Under the pieces are notes generated by a model that had not been told where the DNA came from, searched no databases, and saw only the letters and a program-made list of their open reading frames with translations. The position numbers and the translations under genes are program-made. From the NCBI RefSeq assembly GCF_019457615.1, contig NZ_CP080414.1:1672501-1736500 (forward strand): DNA of 64,000 bases. The letters run 5' to 3'. The stretch comes from Shewanella zhangzhouensis. Its GTDB lineage: Bacteria > Pseudomonadota > Gammaproteobacteria > Enterobacterales > Shewanellaceae. Shown here one piece after another: positions 1-7,892 of the stretch; the stretch's first letter is position 1, and the number at the start of each line of letters is the position of its first letter.

Positions 1-1
1 C

Positions 2-688
2 CACGGTGAGCGAACCCTGGTGCCATTTTTGCGCGCCAAGGGACGTCATCACATCGATGTGTTGGTTATAAGCCATGAAGATAAGGATCATGCCGGTGGC
101 GCCGCTGCACTGGCCAGGGCGATGCCAATCGATTTACTCATAAGCGATACCCGGGCAGCCCGGGATACCAAGGCGATGGAGCATGCGCCTTGCCGACCTC
201 AGGCGTTTGCCCTTGGCAGTTTGTGGGTTGAGGTCCTGTCGCCCGGAGACTCACCCGTTGGCAGAGTGGGCAACAACGCTTCCTGTGTGGTTGCACTTGG
301 CGATGGTCATTCGCGGTTGTTGTTGCCCGGGGACATTGAAGCCGAAGGAGAGGCGCGACTCCTTGGCAGCGGTGCGGCGCTGAAGGCCAGGGTGCTGGTG
401 GCACCCCACCATGGCAGCCTGACATCATCCACGCCGGCTTTTATCGCGGGCGTCGCGCCGGCTATCACCCTCTTTGCCGCCGGTGCCAACAACAGATATG
501 GATTTCCCAAAGATGCGGTGCTGCAAAGATACCTGTCCCAGGGCAGTGAGACGTTTACTGTGGCGGATACCGGCCAGATAAGTCTGCACCTTGGTGATGA
601 AATCACAGTGAAAACCTATCGGGGCTCTCTGGCCCCTTTTTGGTATAACCGGGTCTTTGGAGTTGGTGGCAGGCCGATTACAGAGTAG
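2..688 (+). CDS. comEC: ComEC/Rec2 C-terminal part (DNA uptake channel), partial at window start
   Basis: The reading frame is open from the first bases of the window, so this is the C-terminal part of a longer gene. The visible segment is the metallo-beta-lactamase-like domain found at the end of ComEC/Rec2 inner-membrane DNA uptake proteins. It has the metal-binding signature Ser-His-Glu-Asp-Lys-Asp-His-Ala-Gly-Gly near the start and a second Pro-His-His-Gly-Ser motif about 110 residues later. ComEC translocates single-stranded DNA across the inner membrane during transformation. The next gene is msbA, 33 bases downstream on the same strand, which is the usual comEC-msbA-lpxK order. The membrane channel part lies outside the window, so intactness of the whole gene cannot be judged. 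Confidence 0.9.
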   Translation, partial: HGERTLVPFLRAKGRHHIDVLVISHEDKDHAGGAAALARAMPIDLLISDTRAARDTKAMEHAPCRPQAFALGSLWVEVLSPGDSPVGRVGNNASCVVALGDGHSRLLLPGDIEAEGEARLLGSGAALKARVLVAPHHGSLTSSTPAFIAGVAPAITLFAAGANNRYGFPKDAVLQRYLSQGSETFTVADTGQISLHLGDEITVKTYRGSLAPFWYNRVFGVGGRPITE

Positions 689-721
689 AATGCGGACTTT
701 GTCATACTCTCAGATGAATCA

Positions 722-2521
722 ATGACTACAGCTCATAATCAGGAAGTTTGGACGGTGTTCAAACGCCTCATGGGATACCTCAAACCCATGAAGTCCATCT
801 TTATCGTCTCGGTTATTGCACTTTTGGTCTATGGTGCAGTAGACGCAACCTTTATCGCTTTTATCCAACCCTTTATTGATAAAGGCTTTTCTGGCGTTGG
901 CATGTCGGGAAGTGTCGACATGGGCACGTCATCCGGCTTTGATTCCAACAACAGCGTACTCTTTTGGGCGCCCTTCGTTGTAGTGGGGCTTTTTACCCTC
1001 AGGGGCCTGGCCAACTTTGTGTCTACCTATGGTATTTCCTACATGAGTGCCAAGCTCATCATGGACATGCGCCAGCAGGTATTTGAGCATTATCTCACCC
1101 TGCCGGTGAGCTACATCGACAAGGAAAACTCGGGCAACCTCATTTCCCGTGTCACCTTCGATACCGAACAAATCGCCCGGGCATCCGGTAGCGCGCTTAT
1201 TTCCATTGTCCGTGATGGCGTAACCGTCATCGGCATGCTGGGCCTGATGTTTTACAACTCCTGGAAGCTGTCACTCTGCATCCTGATTGTGGGTCCCATC
1301 ATAGGGTTGGTTATCGCCACCGTCAGCCGCCGTTTCCGCAAGATTTCACGTCAAATTCAAAGTGCCATGGGCGGTGTCACCGCCGTGACCGAGCAGATGA
1401 TTAAGGGCCATAAAAACGTGCTGGCCTTTGGCGGCCAGGACACCGAGGCCAAGCGCTTTGCCCAGGTTAACGACCACAATCGCCACCAGAACATGAAGCT
1501 TGCCGTGGCCCAGGCCATCAGCCAGCCCACCATCATGATCATCGGCTCTTTTGCGCTGGCCTTTGTACTTTATGCCGCAAGCTTTGATGCCTTAAAGAGT
1601 GAGTTGACTGCGGGCACCTTTGCCACTGTGCTTGCCGCCATGATGGCAACCTTGCAGCCAATCAAAAACCTGACCCGCGTCAACGCCGAATTCCAGCGCG
1701 GTATTGCTGCCTGTACCACGGTATTTGAGCTGCTCGATACACCCGCCGAACATGACAAGGGCACATTTGAAACCGACAGGGTCAAGGGGCATGTACGTTT
1801 TGACGAGGTGGCGTTTCGCTACGAAGGCCAGGAGAGCAGAGCCCTCGACGGTATCAGCTTTGATGTGCCGCCGGGTAAAACCCTGGCGCTGGTGGGGCGT
1901 TCCGGCTCGGGCAAATCAACTATTGCCAGCCTTATCAATCGCTTTTATGGCGGGCTTGAGCAGGGGGCTATCGAACTCGATGGCGTCAATGTTGAGGACT
2001 ACCGCCTTAAAAACCTGCGCAGCCAGGTGGCACTGGTCAGTCAGCAGGTGACCCTGTTTAACGACACCATCGCCAATAATATCGCCTATGCCTGCCCCTG
2101 GGAGGTTACCCGCGAGCAAATAGAGCAGGCGGCCACCCTGGCCCATGCCATGGAATTTATCAGTAAGCTGCCCAGCGGCCTGGATACCCAGGTGGGAGAA
2201 AACGGCGTGCTGCTCTCCGGCGGTCAGCGCCAGCGTATCGCCATCGCCCGTGCCATGCTGCGTAACGCACCCGTGCTCATCCTCGATGAGGCCACCTCGG
2301 CACTGGACACAGAGTCCGAGAAGGCCATCCAGGAAGGGCTTGAAAACCTGCGTCAGAACCGCACCTCTATCGTGATTGCTCACCGCCTGTCGACCATCGA
2401 AAGCGCCGATGAGATTTTGGTAATAGAGCAGGGCCGTATTGTGGAGCGCGGCAACCACAAGTCACTGTTGGCGCAGGATGGGATGTACGCCAAACTCTAT
2501 CAGATGCAGTTTACTGGCTGA
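722..2521 (+). CDS. msbA: MsbA lipid A export ABC transporter (permease fused to ATPase)
   Basis: This 599-residue half-transporter flips core-lipid A across the inner membrane as a homodimer. About 340 residues form the six-helix membrane domain. The ABC ATPase domain follows, with the Walker A motif Gly-Arg-Ser-Gly-Ser-Gly-Lys-Ser-Thr near residue 391, the signature Leu-Ser-Gly-Gly-Gln near 498, the Walker B/D-loop Ile-Leu-Asp-Glu-Ala-Thr-Ser-Ala-Leu-Asp near 518 and the switch His in Ala-His-Arg-Leu near 552. Length matches the family. It lies directly upstream of lpxK with a 2-base gap, so the two are probably co-transcribed and both serve lipid A biogenesis. Other lipid ABC exporters look similar, but the lpxK linkage settles the call. 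Confidence 0.96.
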   Translation: MTTAHNQEVWTVFKRLMGYLKPMKSIFIVSVIALLVYGAVDATFIAFIQPFIDKGFSGVGMSGSVDMGTSSGFDSNNSVLFWAPFVVVGLFTLRGLANFVSTYGISYMSAKLIMDMRQQVFEHYLTLPVSYIDKENSGNLISRVTFDTEQIARASGSALISIVRDGVTVIGMLGLMFYNSWKLSLCILIVGPIIGLVIATVSRRFRKISRQIQSAMGGVTAVTEQMIKGHKNVLAFGGQDTEAKRFAQVNDHNRHQNMKLAVAQAISQPTIMIIGSFALAFVLYAASFDALKSELTAGTFATVLAAMMATLQPIKNLTRVNAEFQRGIAACTTVFELLDTPAEHDKGTFETDRVKGHVRFDEVAFRYEGQESRALDGISFDVPPGKTLALVGRSGSGKSTIASLINRFYGGLEQGAIELDGVNVEDYRLKNLRSQVALVSQQVTLFNDTIANNIAYACPWEVTREQIEQAATLAHAMEFISKLPSGLDTQVGENGVLLSGGQRQRIAIARAMLRNAPVLILDEATSALDTESEKAIQEGLENLRQNRTSIVIAHRLSTIESADEILVIEQGRIVERGNHKSLLAQDGMYAKLYQMQFTG

Positions 2522-2523
2522 TT

Positions 2524-3567
2524 ATGCAAAGTTTTGTGCACAAAATCTGGTATCAGGGGCACCCGGCAGCTTGGCTGCTGTTGCCCCTGTCGCTGCTGTT
2601 TTGGCTTATCAGCAGCTTGCGCCGTGCGGCCTTCAGGCTGGGGCTTAAGCGCAGCGAGCGCATACCTGTGCCCGTAGTGGTGGTGGGTAACATCACCGCC
2701 GGTGGCAGCGGCAAAACCCCCACAGTGCTCTATTTAATCGAGCTGCTGCGCCGGGAAGGCTGGCGCCCCGGCGTCATAAGCCGTGGCTATGGCGCCGCCT
2801 TTGACGGTGAGCTGGACGTAGTGGCCGGCATGTCTCCCGCCCAGGTGGGTGATGAGCCAGCCATGATAGCCATGCGTACCGGCGTTCCTATGGTGGTGGG
2901 GCGAAACCGTATCAAGGCTGCCCATAAGCTGCTGCAAAGCCACGACGTTAACGTCATTCTGTGTGATGACGGCCTGCAGCATTACGCCCTGGAGCGGGAT
3001 GTCGAAATATTGGTGATCGATGGTGAGCGCCGCTTTGGTAATGGTTGGCTGTTGCCAGCGGGGCCACTGCGTGAAGGTAAGTGGCGCAAAAGTTTGGTGA
3101 ACTTTGTGCTCTGTAATGGCGCCAACGCAGAAGCGGATGAATACGCCATGACCCTTGAGCCAGCTGGCCTGGCTCCCGTCGCTGCAATCTGTGGCAAGGC
3201 CAAAGACAACAACACCAATGAGCAGGATAATACTGCGCCGCGCCCCGGGGATACGGTAAACGCCATGGCGGGGATAGGTAACCCAGAGCGTTTTTTCTCA
3301 ACCCTGAGGGCCCAGGGCTTTGTGCTTGGTAAGGCACATGAATTTACCGACCACATGGCCTTCAGCGCTGCGGATATCGCTGCGGTCGATGATGGTCGCC
3401 CACTGCTGATGACCGAAAAAGATTCGGTTAAATGTCGCGAATTCGCCAAACAACACTGGTGGTATCTCGCTGTTGATGCCAATCTACCGCCAACATTTTC
3501 AACCAGGCTGCTCGATGCCCTGAACCGGGCGGCCACAGCCAAGCAAGGAAACACCCATGGCCTTTGA
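2524..3567 (+). CDS. lpxK: Tetraacyldisaccharide 4'-kinase LpxK
   Basis: LpxK phosphorylates the 4'-position of the lipid A disaccharide precursor, the sixth step of the Raetz pathway, at the cytoplasmic face of the inner membrane. The protein has 347 residues, a normal size. An N-terminal hydrophobic stretch (about residues 15-30) is followed by a P-loop of the form Gly-Asn-Ile-Thr-Ala-Gly-Gly-Ser-Gly-Lys-Thr-Pro near residue 55. Further on is the Asp-Asp-Gly-Leu-Gln-His motif typical of LpxK. It follows msbA with almost no gap and its last 11 bases overlap the Trm112-family gene, so translation is probably coupled. Confidence 0.96.
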   Translation: MQSFVHKIWYQGHPAAWLLLPLSLLFWLISSLRRAAFRLGLKRSERIPVPVVVVGNITAGGSGKTPTVLYLIELLRREGWRPGVISRGYGAAFDGELDVVAGMSPAQVGDEPAMIAMRTGVPMVVGRNRIKAAHKLLQSHDVNVILCDDGLQHYALERDVEILVIDGERRFGNGWLLPAGPLREGKWRKSLVNFVLCNGANAEADEYAMTLEPAGLAPVAAICGKAKDNNTNEQDNTAPRPGDTVNAMAGIGNPERFFSTLRAQGFVLGKAHEFTDHMAFSAADIAAVDDGRPLLMTEKDSVKCREFAKQHWWYLAVDANLPPTFSTRLLDALNRAATAKQGNTHGL

Positions 3568-3742
3568 TAAAAAACTCCTGGAAATCGTTGCTTGCCCCGT
3601 GTGCAAGGGCAAGCTGGAATACGACAAAGCAGCAGATCAGCTGATCTGTAAGTTCGACCGTTTGGCCTATCCCATCACAGAGGGCATCCCGGTTCTGCTG
3701 GAAAACCGTGCCACGCCCTGGCAGGAGCAAACTGCCGACTGA
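3557..3742 (+). CDS. ycaR: Trm112-family small protein YcaR (UPF0434)
   Basis: This 61-residue protein matches the Trm112/UPF0434 family. Members are small, often zinc-binding proteins that in other lineages act as activating partners of methyltransferases; the bacterial role is not settled. The visible motif is Ala-Cys-Pro-Val-Cys-Lys-Gly near residue 10, with a further Cys at Ile-Cys-Lys and the conserved Ala-Tyr-Pro-Ile segment. The start overlaps the end of lpxK by 11 bases. Its place after lpxK matches the enterobacterial gene order, where kdsB usually follows; here a terminator follows instead and kdsB is not in the window. Confidence 0.92.
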   Translation: MAFDKKLLEIVACPVCKGKLEYDKAADQLICKFDRLAYPITEGIPVLLENRATPWQEQTAD

Positions 3743-3761
3743 GTTTCAATGCCATAAAAAA

Positions 3762-3788
3762 AAGCCTCCCATCTGGAGGCTTTTTTTA
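3762..3788 (+). terminator. Rho-independent terminator after ycaR
   Basis: The inverted repeat AAGCCTCC / GGAGGCTT has a 5-base loop and is followed by a run of seven T. It sits 20 bases after the ycaR stop and should end the comEC-msbA-lpxK-ycaR transcript. Confidence 0.9.
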
Positions 3789-4007
3789 TGGCGATTGTGG
3801 CTGCTTCCTGTGCCCGAGTGTCATTTCTCGATGATAGGTTCAAGTGGGCTGATTTTGCCGTTTTGTGATCCGTTGAATGGGGCCAGTTACAACTTTGTAG
3901 CTTTGCTGTCTGAATGCTGAACCGACGGCTATAACATACTCAGGTTTCATTGAAATTACCGTAGGGCGCGGGGATAATGCCGCCGCAATCTGTGAGATGG
4001 GATACGA

Positions 4008-4760
4008 ATGGAACACGATATCAGTACGCCTGCAACCTCTTCTTTGGCGTTCAAGGCCTTGGTTGCAGAGGTTTTGGCTACACATCAGGGCCACAGAGTG
4101 GTTCCCTTCGACTTTGAAGGACGCCGCTACTGGCTGAAACAGCCCGAGCGCCTGGAAGGCGCCATGAAACTGCTCAAACACAGCCCCGACCAGGCGCTGC
4201 AAACCGAAATTCGGGCGCTGCAAACCCTCAATGAAAAACACGCCCCTGTACCCAATGTGGTGCTGGCGGGTGAGGGCTATTTTGTGATTGAGGATGCCGG
4301 TAAAACGGTCAGCGATTGGTGGCACTTATCTCATCAGGACGGCAGTGTTCCCTTTGATAAAATTTTGACTGACAGTGCGGCGGCGCTGGCTGAGCTGCAT
4401 TCCCTTGAGCTTGCCCATGGCCGCCCGGCGCTCAGAGACATCGGCTGGCAGGGCGGAGCGGTAAAGTTTATCGACTTTGAAGCCAATCAACGCCAAAAGG
4501 ACATGGCATCCCAGCAGCGACGCGATTTGCTGGTATATCTGCACAGCCTCTATCGCTACCTGGGGCCAGCGCACGAGCCCATCACCCGTGCCATGCAGGC
4601 CTACCGAGAGGCCGGGGGAGAACCCACCTGGCAGGCCGCAAGACGAAAGCTCGCGCCCTGGCAGTGGCTTCGTCCCTTACTGAAACCCTTCCGCAGTATC
4701 GGTGGAAGGGACCTTAAGCCCATGTACTGGGTGATGTGGCATTTTCACAACCAGGGGTGA
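4008..4760 (+). CDS. Protein-kinase-fold protein (RIO/LPS-kinase-like), function unknown
   Basis: This 250-residue soluble protein looks like a small eukaryotic-type kinase fold of the lipopolysaccharide-kinase or aminoglycoside-phosphotransferase kind. A lysine in Tyr-Trp-Leu-Lys near residue 44 could be the ATP-anchoring Lys. Ala-His-Gly-Arg-Pro-Ala-Leu-Arg-Asp near 145 resembles a catalytic loop. Lys-Phe-Ile-Asp-Phe-Glu near 160 resembles the metal-binding Asp-Phe-Gly motif. It stands alone, with its own 265-base upstream gap, and its stop codon abuts the stop of the convergent AhpD-like gene. The substrate cannot be read from the sequence. The kinase-fold call rests on motif spacing and general similarity only. 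Confidence 0.6.
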   Translation: MEHDISTPATSSLAFKALVAEVLATHQGHRVVPFDFEGRRYWLKQPERLEGAMKLLKHSPDQALQTEIRALQTLNEKHAPVPNVVLAGEGYFVIEDAGKTVSDWWHLSHQDGSVPFDKILTDSAAALAELHSLELAHGRPALRDIGWQGGAVKFIDFEANQRQKDMASQQRRDLLVYLHSLYRYLGPAHEPITRAMQAYREAGGEPTWQAARRKLAPWQWLRPLLKPFRSIGGRDLKPMYWVMWHFHNQG

Positions 4761-5231
4761 TCAATCATGGGCAGCGGGTTTGAAGCTGCCCACCTCAGGT
4801 TTAAAGGTCTTGGCGATACGGTTCCAACTGTTGATGGCGTTAACGGCGATGGTTAAATCCACCAGGCCTTGTTCGCCAAAGGCCTCCACCACCTGAGCGT
4901 ACTTGTCATCGTTCACCGGCAGCCCCTGAGTCAGGTGTTCGGCCCAGTCAAGGGCCATCATTTCAGTGTCGCTGTAAAAAGGCATATCGCGCCAGGCGCT
5001 TAAGCCGATGACACGCTCCTGGCTTTCTCCCTGTTGCAGCGTGGCCTTGCTGTGCATATCCACACAAAAAGCACATTGATTGATTTGCGATACCCTGAGT
5101 TTGACCAATTCCCACAGTGGCAGCGACAGCCGTGCTGACGTGCTGAACTGTTGCTGTAAATAGCTTTCCTGCGTCATGAGTATCTGCATGCCCTTTGCGG
5201 CCAATCCAAAGTAATTTGCGCGTAATGCCAT
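4761..5231 (-). CDS. Carboxymuconolactone decarboxylase / AhpD-family protein
   Basis: This 156-residue protein carries the AhpD-like motif Cys-Ala-Phe-Cys-Val-Asp-Met-His-Ser-Lys near residue 52, with the CxxC pair and His expected for peroxidase-type members of the CMD family. Such proteins reduce peroxides or organic radicals in the cytoplasm, using the CxxC dithiol. The segment Glu-His-Leu-Thr-Gln-Gly and the ending Asn-Arg-Ile-Ala-Lys-Thr-Phe also fit the alkylhydroperoxidase AhpD core. It is transcribed toward the kinase-fold gene with no bases between the two stops. No partner such as ahpC is nearby, so the physiological substrate is unknown. Confidence 0.85.
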   Translation of the reverse strand: MALRANYFGLAAKGMQILMTQESYLQQQFSTSARLSLPLWELVKLRVSQINQCAFCVDMHSKATLQQGESQERVIGLSAWRDMPFYSDTEMMALDWAEHLTQGLPVNDDKYAQVVEAFGEQGLVDLTIAVNAINSWNRIAKTFKPEVGSFKPAAHD

Positions 5232-5387
5232 GGTGCTTTCTCCTTCGTTGTTAATGCCGCCAAGATAGCCTTATATCCTCTGGCGACATTGTACGAATTC
5301 GACATGGGCCAAACATTGGCGTTTAGCGGGTATCAACAAGGGGAGAGACGGGCTCCGGTTGATGCCTGAGGGCACAGGCTTGGATAC

Positions 5388-5401
5388 CAGTCCGCGGACT
5401 G
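5388..5401. repeat. 14-bp perfect palindrome next to the tandem repeat array
   Basis: CAGTCCGCGGACTG is its own reverse complement. It lies eight bases before the tandem repeat array in the gap between the AhpD-like and GNAT genes. It is enclosed by a wider inverted repeat, GCTCCG near 5352 and CGGAGC near 5405. The role is unknown. Confidence 0.6.
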
Positions 5402-5409
5402 AAGCGGAG

Positions 5410-5586
5410 CTTAGGCGGCGAGCCTTACACGGCGGGACTTACACGGCGGGGCCTAGACCGCGAGTCTTACACGGCGGGGCATAGACGGCGGGACATAGAC
5501 GGCGTGATACCGCAAGGGGGTACACGGAGGTTGAAACTCGGAGTCGAAACACGGAACTGCAACACGAACCTGAAACACAGAGCTGC
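5410..5586. repeat. Degenerate tandem array of 13-14 bp units (13 units)
   Basis: The 481-base gap between two minus-strand genes (5232-5712) holds no gene but does hold a clear periodic repeat. Seven units of exactly 14 bp run from 5410 to 5507, with consensus CTTACACGGCGGGR; units 2, 3 and 5 are nearly identical. The period then drifts to units of 13 or 14 bp (5508-5586) of the form AACACGGARCTGM. The internal gradient, clean units on the left and decayed ones on the right, looks like repeat expansion followed by divergence. No long reading frame crosses it. Confidence 0.85.
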
Positions 5587-5712
5587 AGTCAGGAGTTAAG
5601 CAGGGGCGTGCAACCTGCCCCGATGAGATAACGCCGTGGATACTTAAGTCATAAGGCGCGAAAGCCAGGTTTGAACGACCGCGCTAACCCGGCGTGGGGG
5701 TTGTGAGAGCAA

Positions 5713-6219
5713 TCAGTCCGGTTTGGGCACTGTCAGTAAATTCAGCTGCCAATAGCCCACATCTTGCCACTGATCAAATTTGAAACCGATTGCCTGAAAA
5801 TGAGCGACTTTTTTCATGCCCATTTTTTCGTGCAGGGCAATACTGGCTGGGTTTGGCAGTGTGATACCGCCAATCACGCTGTTTACCTTCAGGGCTTTCA
5901 GGCGGTCGATAAGCGCCTCATACAAAGCCGTTCCTATCCCTTTCCCATGGGCGCCGGGAGCAACATAAACCGTGGTTTCGACTGCAAATCGGTAAGCACT
6001 TCGCTCTTTCCACCTGGTCGCATAGGCATAGCCAATCAGGGCATCGCCCTCCATGGCAACCAGCCAGGGTAACCCGGCGTCGTGCACAAGTGTTATTCGT
6101 CCTGCAATCTCAACGCCTTGCAGCGGCGTTTCTTCAAAGGTGATGGAGGTATTTTCGATGTAATGGTTGTAGATGTCGGCAATCGCCCCGGCATCGTTTG
6201 GAATGGCGTTTCTTATCAT
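5713..6219 (-). CDS. GNAT acetyltransferase of the phosphinothricin/methionine-sulfone type
   Basis: This 168-residue protein is a single GNAT domain. It begins with the family opening Ile-Arg-Asn-Ala...Asp-Ala-Gly-Ala-Ile-Ala-Asp-Ile-Tyr-Asn-His-Tyr, and has the acetyl-CoA-binding segment Val-Ala-Pro-Gly-Ala-His-Gly-Lys-Gly-Ile-Gly near residue 90. The C-terminal Gly-Tyr-Trp-Gln-Leu is usual in the PAT/MnaT branch, which N-acetylates methionine sulfone, methionine sulfoximine and phosphinothricin. The natural role in most bacteria is uncertain. It is transcribed away from the YdeI-like gene region and has no obvious operon partner. Confidence 0.88.
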   Translation of the reverse strand: MIRNAIPNDAGAIADIYNHYIENTSITFEETPLQGVEIAGRITLVHDAGLPWLVAMEGDALIGYAYATRWKERSAYRFAVETTVYVAPGAHGKGIGTALYEALIDRLKALKVNSVIGGITLPNPASIALHEKMGMKKVAHFQAIGFKFDQWQDVGYWQLNLLTVPKPD

Positions 6220-6284
6220 CAGTGCTTACCGGCATGAGTTTTCAATTGATAAAGAGGGGCTTATGGTTATGGCTGGAGAGGGGC

Positions 6285-6554
6285 TCAGTCGTGGCCATTT
6301 CTAGCCCGGTGCGAACAGCCTGGCCAGCAGCAGGGCCTGGACTTGCCCGAGGAGAGATCCGCTACTGCGCGGGTAATGCGTTTAAGTCGGGTCGCTTCTT
6401 TTTTCGCATCATTCACCCAACAAATCCATTCGTTTCGGGCGAGCGGAGTGATGGCAAGCCACTTTTGGGTGGCATCGCCCGATGTGGCGATATGGGCGGC
6501 CATATCATCCGCAAGCGGGTGTACTGTGCCGGATGGCAGCTCATCAGTCAGCAT
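6285..6554 (-). CDS. YdeI/OmpD-associated (OmdA) family small protein
   Basis: This 89-residue protein contains the OmdA-type domain seen at the end of YdeI-like proteins: Trp-Leu-Ala-Ile-Thr-Pro-Leu-Ala-Arg-Asn-Glu-Trp-Ile near residue 33, Ala-Lys-Lys-Glu-Ala-Thr-Arg-Leu-Lys-Arg-Ile near 50, and the ending Arg-Pro-Cys-Cys-Trp-Pro-Gly-Cys. The start at 6554 is preferred over one 33 bases upstream because GGAG lies eight bases before it. Members are cytoplasmic; some are described as bacteriocin-resistance or stress-related, but the function is not firmly known. The protein is short, yet standalone OmdA-domain proteins of this size exist, so it is treated as intact. Confidence 0.7.
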   Translation of the reverse strand: MLTDELPSGTVHPLADDMAAHIATSGDATQKWLAITPLARNEWICWVNDAKKEATRLKRITRAVADLSSGKSRPCCWPGCSHRARNGHD

Positions 6555-6807
6555 GTGCCGTGCTCCAATGTTGAATACCAATTGCAATTCATCAACTGCT
6601 TATCTCCCTCGCGCAGACAATGGGCTTGGCCTTACTTTCGACAACCGATACCGCACCTTTGGCAAATCAGACCACGAGTATGTAGAGGTCTTCTTCCTGG
6701 GTTGGGCCCTCAACATACTGGCTGGCAGAGTGTGTTCCAGCAACTTTTCACGTTCGTTTGGGGACGTTCTCGTGCTGAAAGCGTTAACTTAAAGGTGCGA
6801 TGGGTGA

Positions 6808-7002
6808 CTATCCCTTCTTAAGGTACCAATAGCCGCAGTAAATCCAGCCACCCGGCGGAAACAAGAAGTTGAGTAAGAGTGCATAAAAGCCGACCAAGGG
6901 CATGTTGTTCGCCTTGCCGCGCGCGAACCTGATGGTGAAAAAGATGACGACAACAGCCAAAACAAAGAAGACCAGTCCCCAGATGGTTGCGTTTAATTCC
7001 AT
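6808..7002 (-). CDS. Small two-helix membrane protein, hypothetical
   Basis: This 64-residue protein has one hydrophobic helix near residues 6-25 and a second near 35-58, separated by a basic loop (Arg-Phe-Ala-Arg-Gly-Lys-Ala-Asn-Asn). It ends in Tyr-Trp-Tyr-Leu-Lys-Lys-Gly. A good ribosome site (AAGGAAA, about eight bases before ATG) supports the start. It is probably an inner-membrane protein of unknown role. It lies just outside the left end of the integron array. No attC-like core fits its upstream sequence, so it is more likely a chromosomal gene than a cassette. The 250 bases between it and the YdeI-like gene hold no supported gene. Confidence 0.6.
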   Translation of the reverse strand: MELNATIWGLVFFVLAVVVIFFTIRFARGKANNMPLVGFYALLLNFLFPPGGWIYCGYWYLKKG

Positions 7003-7130
7003 TTGAAATTTCCTTGGTTGAATGAGTAGATAACGCCAGGTTTAGTGGTGAAGAAGGCAATGACTAAACCGCGGCACAGCACTTCAAAACCCAAATCAAC
7101 GTATAAAAATGCTCCGCGTACTAAGTCCCT

Positions 7131-7337
7131 CTAACACTGCTTGTTAGTAAAGGATGTATCTCCTTTGGCTTCGAACATAATAATGTGCGTGTTTTCAGAA
7201 CCATCCACGAAAGCCAACAAAAAGTCGACATCTTCCTGGGTTGCTTTAATGCAAGAAGGATCTATTATTCTGGGTTTATTTTCATGACTATGAGCCAGTT
7301 CTAAACTTGCGTATAGCCAATCCAAGTGATAGTTCAT
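7131..7337 (-). pseudogene. Integron cassette 4: N-terminal remnant of a PD-(D/E)XK-nuclease-like protein
   Basis: The 68-residue frame reads like the first part of a restriction-endonuclease-fold protein. The segment Glu-Asp-Val-Asp-Phe-Leu-Leu-Ala-Phe supplies a candidate acidic residue, and Ile-Ile-Met-Phe-Glu-Ala-Lys-Gly-Asp near residue 55 fits the (D/E)XK motif. It stops soon after, at Thr-Asn-Lys-Gln-Cys, where such domains normally continue for many more residues. The cassette begins at the attC core at 7470-7476, about 130 bases before the start codon. No 3' end complementary to its first bases (TTAGCT) was found, so the cassette has lost its own attC and probably the rest of the gene. 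The nuclease assignment is tentative. Confidence 0.5.
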
Positions 7338-7469
7338 AGCAGAAAAGTAGGATGTGGGTGTATCCAGGTGTAATAAGCCAGTAATTGACCAACAAGGTGA
7401 AATTGCTCTTTTCTATTAAAGGACTTTAAATTTTTATTATTTACACACAAGAACTTAATTAACTCTGAA

Positions 7470-7559
7470 AGCTAACGCTTTGCTAAGGGGCTGGCGCCAC
7501 GCGCCAGTCCCACGGAGCCAGCCTTGGCTGGCGAAGTAAACTTGAGCAACTGGTTAGGC
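7470..7559 (-). repeat. attC recombination site of cassette 3
   Basis: This site separates cassettes 3 and 4. Read on the minus strand, it begins with R'' GCCTAAC (7559-7553), which contains the stop codon of the cassette-3 gene. It ends with R' GTTAGCT (7476-7470). The inner arms TTGCTAAG and CTTGAGCAA pair with one unpaired base, as attC hairpins do. The middle holds two more strong hairpins (GGCTGGCGC/GCGCCAGTC and GCCAGCC/GGCTGGC). R'' is the exact complement of the first bases of cassette 3. Confidence 0.8.
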
Positions 7560-7886
7560 ATTTGCGCGGAGCTTACTACGTAAGCGATTTTGCGTGATTT
7601 CATTACCGCCTTCCCATACTTCAAAAAGACCAAACCAATACAGACGTTCGTTTAATGTTAAGCCGCCAATATTGTCTATTGCGGCACTTTTAAAATTTTG
7701 AAATTCAGAGTGGAACTTGTTTGATGAATCCGTATCTTGAAACCAAACATTTCCATGCCATTTTCCAATTAGATAAGCGAGCGTCTCAATATCTTTATCG
7801 TCTTGCTTCCACTCTCTGACCCAGCGCGAGAGATTTTCTCTCAGTTTGATTTCAGGCACAGAATTTACTAGTTCATCAAGGTTCAT
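7554..7886 (-). CDS. Integron cassette 3 protein, hypothetical
   Basis: This 110-residue soluble, acidic, Trp-rich protein is not recognised. The start at 7886 is chosen because a longer frame would begin inside the neighbouring attC site; this ATG lies seven bases after the core, at the usual place for a cassette gene. The stop codon lies inside the R'' core of its own attC. The sequence starts Met-Asn-Leu-Asp-Glu-Leu-Val-Asn and contains Leu-Ile-Gly-Lys-Trp-His-Gly-Asn-Val-Trp-Phe and Trp-Phe-Gly-Leu-Phe-Glu-Val-Trp. No signal peptide or membrane helix is seen. Base composition is more AT-rich than in the flanking chromosome, which fits acquisition as a cassette. The cassette runs from 7476 to 7898. 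Confidence 0.75.
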   Translation of the reverse strand: MNLDELVNSVPEIKLRENLSRWVREWKQDDKDIETLAYLIGKWHGNVWFQDTDSSNKFHSEFQNFKSAAIDNIGGLTLNERLYWFGLFEVWEGGNEITQNRLRSKLRANA

Positions 7887-7892
7887 TGAATT

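Noticed and set aside
5410..5586. CRISPR array
   Set aside because: The units are 13-14 bp, directly adjoining and degenerate, without unique spacers or cas genes nearby.
6343..6792. 149-residue plus-strand frame between the GNAT gene and the small membrane protein
   Set aside because: Its first half is antisense to the OmdA-domain gene, which has a good ribosome site. The second half looks mildly protein-like but matches nothing I know.
7030..7150. Possible fifth attC site between the small membrane protein and cassette 4
   Set aside because: An 8-bp inverted repeat (GGTTTAGT/ACTAAACC) is present, but no cores of the form RYYYAAC and GTTRRRY with mutual complementarity flank it.
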